DNA of 22,487 nt from Azolla pinnata (GCA_037176905.1 JBBBWG010009779.1:1-22487), one strand, 5' to 3'. Positions 7,939 to 19,467 are shown, counted from the stretch's first letter. Made by a program: numbers and translations. The notes: a model not told the origin generated them from the letters alone.

Positions 7939-10900
7939 TTAGGTAGCAGAGGTAGTACCGGTTTTACTACCTGATGAAGAACCCATATGAATACCTTTAC
8001 GCGCTGCAATGCGCCGCTGCTGCTGTTCACTTGATATCTTCTTATCACTATTGCCTGAAATCTTTTTCTCATTGGCTGATAGAGTCTTCTCACTAGTTGG
8101 TAACATCTTCTTTTCGGTGCCAAGCTTCATTTCCGACACCTCAAAAGTCCCCCTGGTCATATCCCTTCCTACCTGCCGACATTTATAAAGAGGATAATAT
8201 TAGCCATACTAGCCATGTCTAACCTTGACAAATAAATGAACGCAGTAACTGAGATTTTTCTTTTTGGAATATATGGCATAATTGAAACTGAAATTGAAAA
8301 CTATGAAAAATTGAAATTGACAATTAATCCCACACATTTCGTCGATAACCAAGAACTTAAGTTTTTAGCAACATATTACATTACTGATGCAAAAATCTCA
8401 CCAAGACCCAAAGAAGTGAAAATGATATATGCACCCGAGATTGGAAAACTCAAAGAAACAGTGGAAACCAACGTGTAATAGTAGCAGACATCTCTTTTAA
8501 GATTCCCTGTTATATTTAGAAAAAAGCTCAATCACCTTCAAGATGATGTACACTTTCAATGAGCTACTGAGCTGTGCAGCACGTTGTTTCCTGGTCAAAA
8601 ATTCAAACATGACTGGATCCACCCTCAGAAGAACCCTTTTCCATGTTCGCCCATCGAAGTGAATATTTTCAGGATGGTTTGCCTGCTCAAGATTCATGGG
8701 TTCAGCATGTATCAACAGAATGAACCAGGATAACAAAAACAGTTCAATAACCTAGAAGTTTCACTAATGCTAAATAAAAAATGTCAATACTGGCAAACTC
8801 CAAGGGCACAGTTACAAATCTGACAGAAGCCCAACCCACTTTGGAATGCTAAACAAAAACCTCTTGTATTTGCAATAGAGTATACAAAATGTTAGTATCT
8901 GACTAAGGAATTTGATCTTTCTGAAATTAGAAGATTTTCATGTTACTTACAACAAGGCGTAGAATGGCTCGTTCTATCTTTGAGAATGTTGTCTCCAAAG
9001 CTTCTATACGGCCACTTCCTCGGCAGCATGAGCAGGGATCAGTTATCATAAATGTTACACTGGGTCTAACCTACAAGCATAAATCCGATTTTGTAATGTT
9101 CACGTAATATCTGATCATAATGTAAAAACATTGCAATAGAAATTTCACCGCAAAATAAAAATTGTGTTTTGCTCCTACAATTTCTATTTAGCCATATGAT
9201 AAATTCACTGCATTTACAAACAAGTGGGGAATTGTATCCTACCACAAAATCAGTTAATTATATCCTACCACAAAATTTCACTATATTAGATAGGGAACAT
9301 TTTCAGTTAAAAATCAGTTAATTGCAGACTATTATACATTCAAGATTCAGAGTACACAACTATGATGCAACTTATAAGAAGGCTTTTCCTAGGGAGTCAC
9401 GGTGCTCAACATATACACAACCATTATCACCTTTTCACTACATGGACAATCATCTTGCTTACAGAACCCTAATGAGGAATAAAGATATGCATCTATAATA
9501 ATGCAAGCATGATTTTCAGGCAGCTACTGTCAAAAGTATGGCAGGTGGAGTCAAAATGATCTTACGTATAGCATCTCATATTACCATGTAATGATTCATT
9601 ATTTCAATTTACATAACAATCCACACAGAAATTGACAACATGAGACAAGGCTCTTACTCTTCTCCTTGTTAGCTCCATAAGTCCGAGTTCCGAAATCTCC
9701 AAAATATGAATAATTGAACGATCAGACTGTATAGCATTCCTCATTTCTTGAGACACAAGACTCTCATGCTCTGAAACAGAAGATAAAAAAAATTGAAGAA
9801 TACAGCTGACACACAAAACTTTCCATTTCTGCATTTTATGATGATCCTAAAAACCTACATTCTCACCCTGATATACTTGCTAATACAACAAACAATCATG
9901 GATGACAAGGTGGATTGTTAGCATGAGTTTAGGCCTATGGCAGGGTTCACTTCCTAGTCTTGTGAGTTACAGTTCTTGATCATCTGTTGAATGGTGGTAA
10001 AATCCACAAAGAGATTCACCAATTTTCTCTGATGTGCTTGAACACGGAGGCACCCTCACTGTTGACTTCTAACTCAGATAAATTGCGAAAAGCTTTAATA
10101 TCGAATAGGTGGAGAAGGAGGGTTTATTGCTTTGCAGGCAAAATGGGGCTTGTAAAAGTCCATATAGCTTGATCTTTGTATAAATCCGTTCAGTAAGATG
10201 GCCAAAGTTACAGTAGGGTTTTTGGCACAGAGATGTGATTTAAGCCTTTGGAGTACATGTTTGCAAGTTGCCACAATGCTACAATTACTTGTTGCATTAT
10301 ATTCTGAGAGCTCCATGGCTTGGAATGTTTCCAAGTGCTTGATCTCCAGGCCATTTTTGTTAAATGACTGTACTACATGTAAGTACTGTGTTCCTCCTTG
10401 TTCTAATGTCACCATTTCCTTTAATGCCTAAATGGCCTTTTGTTGACACACAGGTCACAGGCTTCGGAGTCAGTTGATGAGGTTTTCTGTCTTCGTTCAT
10501 GTTGCTATGATTATGCAATGCAGCCAATCACTGATCTTAAGTGGGGTGGTGTATTTGCCACATTAGTGTGACAATCTTGTGACTAGAAGATGCTCGAATG
10601 GTTAATAACACTTGAAAAGGATTATAATTGTTTATAATAGCTTGTTGCAAGTACCAAAAGAATATCTTTCTAAAGTACTTTCCCAAAGCCAAATAGCTTG
10701 AAATGTCATCATGAATCATGAGTAATCAACAAAGCAATTTGGAGCCTCATTGATGCAACTAGAATTACCACATGCTGAAAATGCTCATCATGAGGTAGTC
10801 CAACAAGAAAAGCTATCCATCCAATGACATTAGATAATAGCTTAGATCATATCAAACGTATGCACACCCACTTGATCACTCCAGCAGATGTGTGCAGAGG

Positions 10901-13900
10901 TGGCAGATGATTGCAAAGGTGGCAGATGCAATCCTTAAAATTTACATGTGTATTTTCATCTAGCAACTATTAGCAGTTGATGAGTTTACATCCGGAGATT
11001 CCATGTCTCTATGTGAGTGGCATTGAATCTGACAACATACAGCACAGTTTTGGAGCATATTCATACAAGGTATGGTTCATTCTATTTTGTATCCATGACT
11101 TGTATCACACCTTCCCATCATTCAATTGTTTGATCAAACTTGAAAATCGTTCATGGGTTGAGTCTGAAATATCTAATTGCAGGCATCAGGGGCAATTTGC
11201 AGAGCACCTAATAATGTGTAATGGCCAACAGTCAGACCTCAGGCACTAGAGCAGTCTTGCGCATATAACTATGGGGAAACCTTGATATGTTGTATAATGC
11301 AGTGGTACTGAAGAGCAAACAGCAGCAGACGACTAAGTCTGAAGCACCTCAGAATGCAGTAGGACTCATGCATTGCTTTGGAACACTTAAGAATTGTGTT
11401 AAGGGCTCAGAACCAAATGTGGACCATGAGAGAGTACTGTATGCGCAAGATCATGTCCCATGGACAAGGTAAAAAGATGTTCAGCATGTCAGAAAGCTTG
11501 CACCTATTAGGAATGTAGCATATACGCCAGGATGTAAGGCATTTTTGTCTGTGAGTAGAAACCCCACTCAGAAAATTTACTCATGCTCCAAGAGCAGGGA
11601 TTGACCAGTGGGTTAATGTCAATCCATGGAAAAGAGCACTTCCAATAACGCTTACAAGCATCCAAACGAAAATCAGTAAATTATAAAACAATGTAAATCA
11701 CCAAAATGTACAAATAATCTGTACTAACCATCATCATCCATATCAATGAAATCTATGACAATAATACCACCAATGTCTCTCAGCCTTATCTCATTTGCAA
11801 TCTGTAAATATAAACGAAACCGATCAGCATCAGAGAATGAAACTTTAAAGATCTTTTAACAACATTGCTAGGCTACCTGTCGGGCAGCTGCCAAATTCAC
11901 TTCTAGGATAGCATCAGATTTCATATTCTTCCCCAGCATACCAGTACCGCCATTGACATCGATAGACACTAATGCTTCAGTCTCTTGTATGACCAAGTAA
12001 GCACCATTCGGTAGTTGTACCCTGCCAACACTAATGCTTTAGTTTCTTGTATGACTGAGTATGCACCATATGGTAGTTGTAAACCATGCTAAATTTATAT
12101 GCATATAAATTGGTTTACTACATTAAGTAAAGTAACTTTGAAAATGGAAAGAAAAATATTCTATGGCCTGTGTTACAGTTTAAAAAAATTGCATTCAGAC
12201 AACATATTATAATACACATTCATAGAAATAAGAACCCAGAAAGCAGTAAATAGTAAAATCAAAATTATCCCTTTAAGGAAAAGAAGGAATAGAAACCAGT
12301 ACTTCATTTAAGACACCCAGAATGAAAAACTTCCTGTGTATTTCATTTACCCTACGTAAAAGGTTGTGGTTACTACTCTATCCTAAACATCTTCCCCTAG
12401 TTAATGATGCTTCTTGTCACTTGAAGATAATCAAGCAGTGTTAGTGGAGGTGCATGCAATGTATTTGTTAGTGACGTGTTCAGTTCTAGATCTGTATTCT
12501 ATTGCTCATTGAGTGACATTTAAATCTCGTTTCAGTATAAATATATGCATTGCAGGCTTATATGCTAGCATTCAACTAGGAGGTAATGCAGAATGTCCTA
12601 ATAAATTCTTGACTGTAGTCAACAGGATCCAAGCTATCTTAGTTTTGAGAATTTTGCTTTAATACCTTTCATTCAAAAGTTTGTCAATTTCAGGTTCAAG
12701 GTTAAACACATCAAATATTGGCATTGTTCCTGTATAAAGCTCAACCCGATTAAGCAATTTCGGTGCGACTTCTTGAAGATAGGAAGTAACCTGCAAATGA
12801 AGGAGCATTCAGAAATACAATATCAGCAATGAGGCTACATACATATCTAAGAAAAATTAGTGGACTAGAAAAAGACTTTAAGAAAGTCCACACACTCAGG
12901 GAGAAAACATAGATTTGAATAAGATGAATTACAAATGCTCATAAAGGTGAATAAGCCTGTGAATTAGCCTACACGAGATGAAGCTTGAAGAGCACTGCTG
13001 TAGCATATCCATTGCATAATTGCAATGTATCTATGGCATCACTGTACTGTACTGATTATAGTTAAAATACTGCAGTGCATATTTTTTGTTTCAATAAAAA
13101 CACTGAGCTAAGAAAGAAAGTTCCCATATGACACTGAAAATGGGCTTCTTGAAATAAACAGTTCAATTTGGATACCCAATTCACTTTATGAGATTGAAAA
13201 GCTCAAATCAGTTGAATCGGAATACACACCTCATGGTAAGTTTGGGCTGAATCTACCACCATCCTATGGACCTGAAAATAAATTGCTACAAAAGTTCAAA
13301 ACAACTCAAACCAGAGAATATAAACAAGGAACATTAGTAACCTTTTTGAATTAATTACCTTCTCAGCAAAGAAGTCCCTTACAATTGATAATGTCTGCCC
13401 CATTGCTCTATGTAGTACAACAGGTACTGCTCCATCTTGTCCATTGTCAGCAGCTGTAGAGGCAGCCTCAGCTTGTTCTAAAATACTGTTCCAAGTTTCC
13501 ATTAGACGCAACATATCCTTTTCTAAATCCTCTTGAGATTGACCTGCAGCCTCTGTTCTGGCAGTCAGATCAAAGCCAGGTTTTCTGAATAAATTGGCTA
13601 TGTCTTTCAACCTTCTGCGTTCTTGCCCAATAATTTTTTTGGATACTCCAGTAGACTTTCCTCCCAGCCCAAGGATCTGTATTTGTTTCAAGCCTTTATA
13701 ATTCCAACAAATGAAGGAAAAAGGGTACTCCGAATTCATTTATTTCCTCAACTGTTCCCAAATTTTCAATTTTTTCCCTAAATGTTACATATCAATGCCT
13801 AAACACAATGAATTGGAGTCAAACTACGTTGATTCTTTGACATTTTCACATATATGGGGATTGACCAAAGGCCAATTAGGGAATAATACAAACTTAGAGG

Positions 13901-16900
13901 TATTTTGGGAAATACAAATAATGCAGAGCATTTTCTAGTTTTTGACAAATAAATGGCAACACTTTTAGGTTCTTAAGATTGTACATACCCAAAACCTGCT
14001 AGATAACTGAGGAAACGCACACACTTTAGGTCCCTTTTTGCCTAACGGCTCTCGCCTTACTTGTACAATTATCCTCATTCCTTCTTCAACCTTCCTCCAT
14101 TTTGTATACCTTTGTCCAAAATTGACAGTGATTCGTTTACTTCCATTTCCATTGATCTGGAGTAACCTTTTCCTTCCTTGATTTTCAGGTACCTCTCCTT
14201 CAAATGATGGTTCCAGGCTACTTTCAAGCTGTGATTCTTCCGCATTGAAATCTTCTAGCACTTCTTCATCAATCTCATCATCAATTTCAAAAGGTTCCTC
14301 TGGATCAAAAGAAATTTCATCTTCTTCACCCATGGCAGGTTCATCATAATCATTTGCAATGATGCGTGGAAATGTATATGGATATACATTCTTATTAATG
14401 CTTAGTAAAGCAACCCGTTGGTGACCTATGTCTACAAAGACACCTGTCATGCCTGGAAGCAGCTTTTTCACGATTCCCAAATACACATTGCCAACATTAA
14501 TGTCTGCATTAACCTGTTTTAAGAGCAATTCCACAAGCTTCCCATTCTCTAAAATTGCTATTCGCTCCATGGTACACTTGGAAGAGCTAATTAATATCTC
14601 AGTTGAAATCTCTTTATTTTTTTCAGTTTTCAAGGGGAGATCTGGGGTTTTCTCTATAATCTCCTCACTCTCTTTAGCATCCTCAAAAGTTTCATCTGAA
14701 ATTGCATCAACTGACTTGAAAGAATTAACTTTCTCATACAAAATCATTGACTCCATTAACCAAGGTTCTTCTCTAGGGAAAACCCTTTTTCTAATGTATT
14801 TCTTCAACTTTGGAGTCAGCCTCACGAAAGGGATTTGTTCATCTGACTGGTGTTTCTTTGAAAACTTGGAACCTCCTTTACTTTCCACTCCACCTGATTC
14901 TAGCTTTGTTTGAGGGACTTTCATGGGTTCTTCAGAATCATGTCCACTTACTTCAGGTTTTTTCCATTGTTTTCCAGTACTTTTATCAACATCACCTCCA
15001 TTGCCTACAACTGATGAGCTGTTTTCTTCTAATGAGAACTCGCCACCTAAAAACCGGCGAAGCTCATCAGGGAACCCAATTTCACTCTGAAAACCTTCCC
15101 ACATAAAAGATGGTAGTTTGTTTTCTACATTGAAATCAAGAATGTTTTTTATGGTCATATCCGTTTGCATTGCATCTTCCGATGAAGGAACTTTTAGTTG
15201 TAATTTTGCTCCAGGCCTCCAAACAATAGAATGGTTTTCTTCATCGCCAACTCGTATAAAATAGTTATACTCACAATGTGTACCAAAGGGTAGCTGTAAA
15301 AAGTTTGAAATATTCAGTGCACATAGAAGCTATTTACTTAAAAACACTGAAGAAGAGGTATGATAAACTACTGATCCATAGTGATTGAGATGGAAAAAAC
15401 GCCACTCTGTTAATCAGCATACACACTTTAGACAGTAGAATAGACTACAACAAGATCATTGACTATTTCCCTACTCCAGGAATCCAACTAACATATAGTT
15501 GTGTTCTCAACTTAAGCACATTAGCATTAGAGACATTGTCCAGATTTTGCTCAGCTAAGATGACAGTCCTCTTGAATAGGCTTCATGCCAGAAATTTCTT
15601 TATTTCTAGGAAAAGGTGTATTTCAATTCATAGATCGTAATACTATACACGAATAACAAATTTATCCTGAATGTGAATGTTACACATATAATACTCGCTT
15701 TTTTATACCATTTTGTCAGGTAAGCTTATCTTAATGATACGGCGTGGGATCTTATTTTATGAAGCACGATTCAAATCTTACCTTTTCTCTTGTTTCAATT
15801 ATTGTCTCCTCCCCATTTCTCTCTAAATCTCCTGTCCCTCATACTCTTCTCCCTCTCTCTTGCTCTCTGATTTTCCCACGCTTGAATTGTTCCATTATTG
15901 AATGTGAATGCATACAAGAATGGGGTTATTTATGAACTATGATTGAATTATGAGATAAGAGTCCAATGTCTGATTAATACAAGTGAACGATAATGGCATT
16001 CAATATAACATTGTCTCAACAACCTTAATAAACAAACATATTCAAACTCCTGGGACGCATACTCAAATACATAATCCTAAATTTATATCATGGTTGGATT
16101 AATGTATTGCAGTCTACGGTCCTCAAAATAGTTTCTTCATTAAAAGAATAGCAAATACCAATCGTATTGATTTAATCAGGAGCAGAAAATACCTGGATCT
16201 TTCGTTCCCATATGTGAGGTTGTCCACCGGTTTTACGTTCAAATAAGGCAACTGCTGCATCAGGGTTCCAAGAACCCAAGTGATCATGGCCCCCCACAAG
16301 GAAGAGTTCTTGATTTGCATTTAAATGTGCTTCCACTAGCCATCTGACACAACAAGTAGATTCATTTGGTGTTATGGATGATGCAGATCCTTCCAGATCT
16401 GACCTTCTTGATCTCTTATTCCTTTTAGAGGACAGTCTGCTTTTCTTCTCCTCTAAATCTTGAGAAGTAGCACCTTCTTGTATCATAGTTTCTGTAAACT
16501 GCGCATCACCATCTCTGTCTTCCATTTGTGCAAACATACTTACACTCTCACCCTCTCCAAATGCATTTCGTTGGAGCAATATATCGTGTTCTGAAGATAA
16601 CCCTTTCAAATTATCCTCGGTCTCGCTACCTGGGTCATATTTAACATCTATATTTTCAGTATCTAAAAGTTTATCATCATGCATAAACAAGTTTGTGTGG
16701 TGGATATCTATGATGCTTGTAGTATGAACGGCTTGATTAAAGATTTCACCTTTCTTCTTTCTTCTACGAGGCTTTCTCTTTCCGGTGTTATCTGATTGAT
16801 GGATAGGTTGAAGAGAATTGACTGCAGGTACTACCGTCTCAACATAATCGGTTATGTCAATGACATCTGCTCCAGCCTTTGCATCGTACTCTATAGTGAC

Positions 16901-18104
16901 TACATCTTTGAATTTTGCAACCAGATTAAGCTCTGACTCCCGCTCTTCCAAAAAACAGAAAGGAACAGTTCAGTGTAATTCACATTTTTGCTATTCCAAA
17001 AACAGCCATCAATATCTGAAATTGAAGGGGTGCAGATTTTCTCAATGTTGGAACAACAAAATTCATGAAATGCATGTCAAGTAATGATTTTTCAACAAAC
17101 TCAGATGAAGATTGATTACCTATTGGTGACATAACATGTTCAGAGCTCTGAGGGCCAGCGTCTAAACTACCGTTTAGTAGATTTCCCTGTGCTGTAGAAT
17201 GTACCAAATTATCCCTCATCGGAAGAACATCATTTGAAACCTGTTTAGGACTATTTTTGGACCGTGAGTCTTTCTTCCGCTTTTGGGATTTGCTCCCATT
17301 ACGTTCACGATCTTTTCCATCGATTCCAGCACGGTTGTGGCTGAAGAAAACTTCGGAAGAAGCAGCTCCGTCATCAAGTGCAATGGCACCATCCCTGCGG
17401 TGATAAGTGGCATCACCATGGAACGATGCATCCTTGCAAGAAGTGATAACTTCTCCAGACGTGGCATCTTCACGCAAAAGCGTATCTTCATCAGAGGTGG
17501 TAGTATCTCTGAGGAAGGCTCCACCTTCAAGAGATGCAGTATCCACATGGGGAGCTACGTCAATGTGGAAAGATGTATTGTCTTCATGAGAAGTGGTGTT
17601 GTCGTACAATGTAGTGTCTTTAGCATTAGCAACACATCGAACCAGAGACTCGGCCTCTTCGCCACTCGAAACGCATCCGTTCTCATCGTAATTACCAAGG
17701 CGTGCTCCCGCTGCATTTATTTTCTTCCTAGCTTTCCGGCGGCGAGGCCTGGTAGGGGCAATGGCGGAACAGGCAACGCCGCCGCCGCCGCCATTGCCGT
17801 CGTCAGAAGGGATAGGAGCTGGAGGGTGGGATTCAGCCCCGGCGCTGCCTTCCGCATGTGCAGATCCGTGATACGACAAACAAGAAGAGGAGGAGGGAAG
17901 AGGAGAAGGAGGAGGCGGAGGAGGAGCGCTTGCCTGATGGATGGAGATCACGGCATGCCGCGGTAGAAGGCGGAGGCGGAGCGGCGGCAGTCTCTTCCAG
18001 CGGGAGCAGCAGGAGGTAGGGAGGAGGCAGAGGGAGGGGTGAGCGGGCGGCGGGGAGAGGATGCACAGGAGGGAAGGCGAGGAGGAGGAGGAGGAAGAAG
18101 CCAT
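7939..18104 (-). CDS. RNE: Chloroplast RNase E/G-like endoribonuclease, 12 exons
   Basis: Exons on the minus strand: 18104-17120, 16944-16193, 15293-13989, 13676-13359, 13271-13230, 12790-12666, 12021-11877, 11801-11729, 9770-9658, 9070-8951, 8682-8536, 8172-7939. All introns are GT..AG and all phases agree, giving 4,359 bases (1,452 residues plus TAA). Domains: Ser-rich N terminus resembling a transit peptide; low-complexity extension; CBM20 at about 526-618; S1-type region at about 821-1010; RNase E/G core at about 1010-1310 with SIDVNGG (Asp1197, Asn1199) and VIDFIDM (Asp1241), matching E. coli RNase E Asp303/Asn305/Asp346; CSCC cluster at 1299-1302. The family cleaves plastid rRNA and polycistronic precursors. 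The ATG at 18104 (MASSSSSS) was chosen because the frame upstream of it offers only a non-ATG opening. The Arabidopsis protein is about 1,000 residues, so this one is notably longer, almost entirely N-terminal of CBM20. Confidence 0.92.
9771..11728 (-). other. RNE intron 8 (1,958 bp), the longest intron
   Basis: Donor GTTAGT and acceptor CTGTTTCAG. No alternative exon encoding the conserved RNase E motif was found inside it. Short frames on both strands (for example 10095-10415 minus and 10977-11249 plus) match nothing I recognise. A small repeat, AGGTGGCAGATG, occurs twice near 10898-10927. Confidence 0.6.
11968..12091. repeat. 62-bp tandem duplication across the exon 7 splice acceptor
   Basis: The block 11968-12029 (first 54 bases of exon 7, plus its acceptor) is repeated at 12030-12091 with about nine substitutions. 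Both copies read CATTAGTG, CATACAAGA and ACAACTACC on the minus strand. The second copy lies in intron 6. Its equivalent of the acceptor CAG reads CAT, so the exon-like copy appears retired into the intron. Confidence 0.85.
15177..16351 (-). other. RNE: CBM20 (starch-binding-type) domain of RNE, split by intron 2
   Basis: The end of exon 2 encodes CVRWLVEAHL, then ELFLVGGHDHLGSWNP. This matches the CBM20 signature in which a Gly and a Leu-Gly-x-W-[ND] turn precede a bulky aromatic region. The start of exon 3 continues with CEYNYFIRVGDEENHSIVWR, the typical YKYxxxxxxxxxxWE-like strand. The aromatic residues Trp and Tyr used for glucan contact in the family are present. Plant RNE proteins are known to carry this domain; its substrate is not established here. 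Confidence 0.85.
17120..18104 (-). other. RNE: RNE exon 1: targeting peptide and unusual N-terminal extension
   Basis: Residues 1-328. The first 60 or so residues are rich in Ser, Leu, Arg and Pro and lack acidic residues, as in chloroplast transit peptides. Pro- and Gly-runs and a basic RPRRRKARKK patch (about 134-143) follow, then the Asp/Thr/Ser hexapeptide repeat, then another basic Ser/Lys stretch. No known domain is visible. The exon 1 donor (ATAG/GTAATC) leaves phase 1, which exon 2 completes as Glu329. Confidence 0.8.
17400..17618 (-). repeat. Degenerate 18-bp minisatellite coding for about 12 hexapeptides
   Basis: The protein divides without gaps into 12 six-residue units such as ATSGEV, ITSCKD, ASFHGD, TTSDED and TLLRED. 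The rough consensus is [A/T/S]-[T/S]-S-x-x-D. The plus-strand DNA has the same 18-base periodicity, and because 18 is a multiple of three the opposite strand also stays open for about 60 codons, which is a by-product. Confidence 0.75.
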
Positions 18105-18310
18105 GGGAGCTCGAAGCGCTCGGAGCGAATGGCGAGCAGCGAAGCACACAGGCTTTGGCTTCCTTCTTCTTATTTACCGGTCTGCCCTCCAGCTTTCAAA
18201 ATTACACGATTTGCCCCTCCCACTCCTGCGCATTACACAATTCATACAACTTGACACAATTCATACAACTTGTCTGGGAAAGCTTTTGAGAAGTACCAAT
18301 TTTTACTCCT
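18105..18310 (-). promoter_or_regulatory. Presumed RNE promoter and 5' leader
   Basis: Upstream of the RNE ATG on the minus strand, a TAAATAA element at 18170-18176 could be a TATA box about 66 bases before the start codon. The region also holds a perfect 2 x 19-bp tandem repeat at 18235-18272. Assigned by position only. Confidence 0.35.
18235..18272. repeat. 2 x 19-bp perfect tandem repeat
   Basis: ACACAATTCATACAACTTG occurs twice head-to-tail at 18235-18253 and 18254-18272. Confidence 0.95.
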
Positions 18311-18481
18311 AACAACCTCGGCCTACTAAGAGTTCCGGCGAACTGGTTTAGCAAGACAGCGGGATAGGGCGATTAAGGATAAATCACACTTACTTGTCGA
18401 TTTAAGAAACTTGATGTTGGGAGGCATGATTGTTGCAATTGGGGATCTAAAGCGATATGACACTGAAATAAAATAGTCGAT
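18311..18481. repeat. Diverged direct repeat A, copy 1
   Basis: This segment matches 19756-19927 (copy 2), with shared words GCGATTAAGGATAAATCAC, TGATGTTGGGA.GCATGATTG and CAATTGGGGATCTAA. The copies differ by substitutions and short indels. They are about 1.44 kb apart. Confidence 0.8.
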
Positions 18482-18700
18482 TCTTTATTATTATCCTAGT
18501 GCAAGCCGTTTGTGGCGTAATGATTAACACAAGGTCCGGTTTAAGTCATTTAACGTTAATCTTGAATATTATGCCTCAAATCTTGTTATCCATTATAATA
18601 TCGGTGAAAAATAATTTGAGGTATAAATGCTCTGATTTGGCCACGAGTAGATGGTAATTACTTTTGACCATCCCCATCAAGATAAAAGATGTTCTAAATG
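18482..18700. other. Repeat-derived sequence without a gene
   Basis: No gene is seen. A TGGCGTAATGATTAA word near 18514 is faintly like a tRNA A-box, but no partner B-box follows at a suitable distance. Confidence 0.4.
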
Positions 18701-18782
18701 GTTTACTTGGCCGAGTGGCTAATGTGATATACTCAAAATCCATTGGGCATTACCTGCGTAAGCTCGAATCCTATAGTCAACG
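18701..18782 (+). pseudogene. Decayed tRNA-Ser-like copy
   Basis: 82 bases collinear with the intact tRNA-Ser at 18885-18966. The acceptor stem is damaged (GTTTACT against AGTCAAC), the anticodon-stem pairing is broken and the anticodon loop reads CTCAAAA, so Ser UGA identity is lost. It is followed by a tail containing CATTGTCGACAAC that recurs after the third copy. Confidence 0.8.
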
Positions 18783-18783
18783 A

Positions 18784-18837
18784 GCAATGTCTTTTACAAT
18801 CATTGTCGACAACAAATTGTGACAATGTAGAATGCAC
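18784..18837 (+). repeat. tRNA-Ser-associated tail, copy 1
   Basis: Contains CAATGTCTTTTACAATCATT and GTCGACAAC.AATTGTG.CAATGTA. It matches 19467-19521, which follows the truncated tRNA-like copy in the same orientation. Confidence 0.75.
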
Positions 18838-18884
18838 GTCTTCATAAATCAAGGATCATATGATATTGCATATATTAAAATGTA

Positions 18885-18966
18885 GTTGACTTGGCCGAGT
18901 GGTGAAGGCGATAGACTTGAAATCTATTGGGCAATGCTCGCGTAGGTTCGAACCCTGCAGTCAACG
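18885..18966 (+). tRNA. tRNA-Ser(UGA)
   Basis: A full class II cloverleaf is present: acceptor stem GTTGACT/AGTCAAC with discriminator G; D-stem GCC/GGC; anticodon stem ATAGA/TCTAT around the loop CTTGAAA (anticodon TGA); a long variable arm (GGGC-AAT-GCTC, one wobble pair); and T-stem GTAGG/CCTGC with loop TTCGAAC. A-box GGCCGAGTGG and B-box GGTTCGAACCC are intact. A TATA-like TGCATATATTA lies 10 to 20 bases upstream. No close T4 run follows. The degenerate neighbours suggest it may be part of a tRNA-headed repeat rather than a normal gene. Confidence 0.8.
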
Positions 18967-19411
18967 AGACAAAATGCTATCCCTATTGCGAATTGAAGTT
19001 TTACTCTTAGTTAAGTTTGTCCCTTGAGAAATTTGGATTTTCAATGAGACAATTGCCTAGTTATTCTCGAGAGCACTCATCACCCTCAATTTTCTCGGTG
19101 CCCTCAAGCAAGAGCAATAGGAATGAGCTTGGAACGAATGTACAAGAGAAATACAGGTAAACCCACTTACCTTGTTACGTGATGCAGGTTGCATGAGCCT
19201 TGCTCTTGGCTTTTGTAATGAAATTAATGTTTTTTGATGCGTAGGCGTGACCATTTTGAATCACTAAACCAAGATAAATCGCTTCGCAAGGCCCTCCATT
19301 TCTCGTATCTTGCATGTCAAGCAATGGTTCCCGATGCAGCTTCCCAGGTTCAAAGACCTCACAGGTAATTTCTCTTAACTAACTACCCACATCAAGAAGA
19401 AAATGATAATA
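18967..19411. other. Spacer between tRNA-Ser copies, no gene
   Basis: AT-rich, without a recognisable coding region or clear repeat structure. Confidence 0.4.
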
Positions 19412-19467
19412 AATAGACGATAGAGTCGAAATCTATTAGGCATTGTCTACGTAGGTTTGAATCTTAA
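19412..19467 (+). pseudogene. Truncated tRNA-Ser-like copy
   Basis: Only the anticodon arm, variable arm and T-arm region remain (GATAGAGTCGAAATCTATT, then GTAGGTTTGAATC). The 5' part and the 3' acceptor strand are missing, and it runs straight into the tail seen after the copy at 18701. Confidence 0.75.

Noticed and set aside
8236-8478. Plus-strand frame of 80 codons, protein-like in appearance
   Set aside because: It lies wholly inside RNE intron 11 and is built from A-rich GAAATTGAAA repeats; no family and no promoter evidence.
10095-10415. Minus-strand 106-codon frame in RNE intron 8, vaguely ARM-repeat-like
   Set aside because: It would need to be an exon within the intron, but no in-phase splice sites were found and the similarity is too weak to claim.
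13711-13938. Plus-strand frame of 75 codons
   Set aside because: It lies mainly in RNE intron 3, in AT-rich sequence, with no recognisable motif.
17283-17966. Plus-strand frame of 227 codons opposite RNE exon 1
   Set aside because: It is antisense to a well-supported exon. Its openness follows from the 18-bp repeat and GC-rich codons, and it has no recognisable domain.
18105-18149. N-terminal extension of RNE upstream of the chosen ATG
   Set aside because: The frame continues upstream but opens only at a GTG; the ATG at 18104 gives a normal MASSSS-type transit peptide start.
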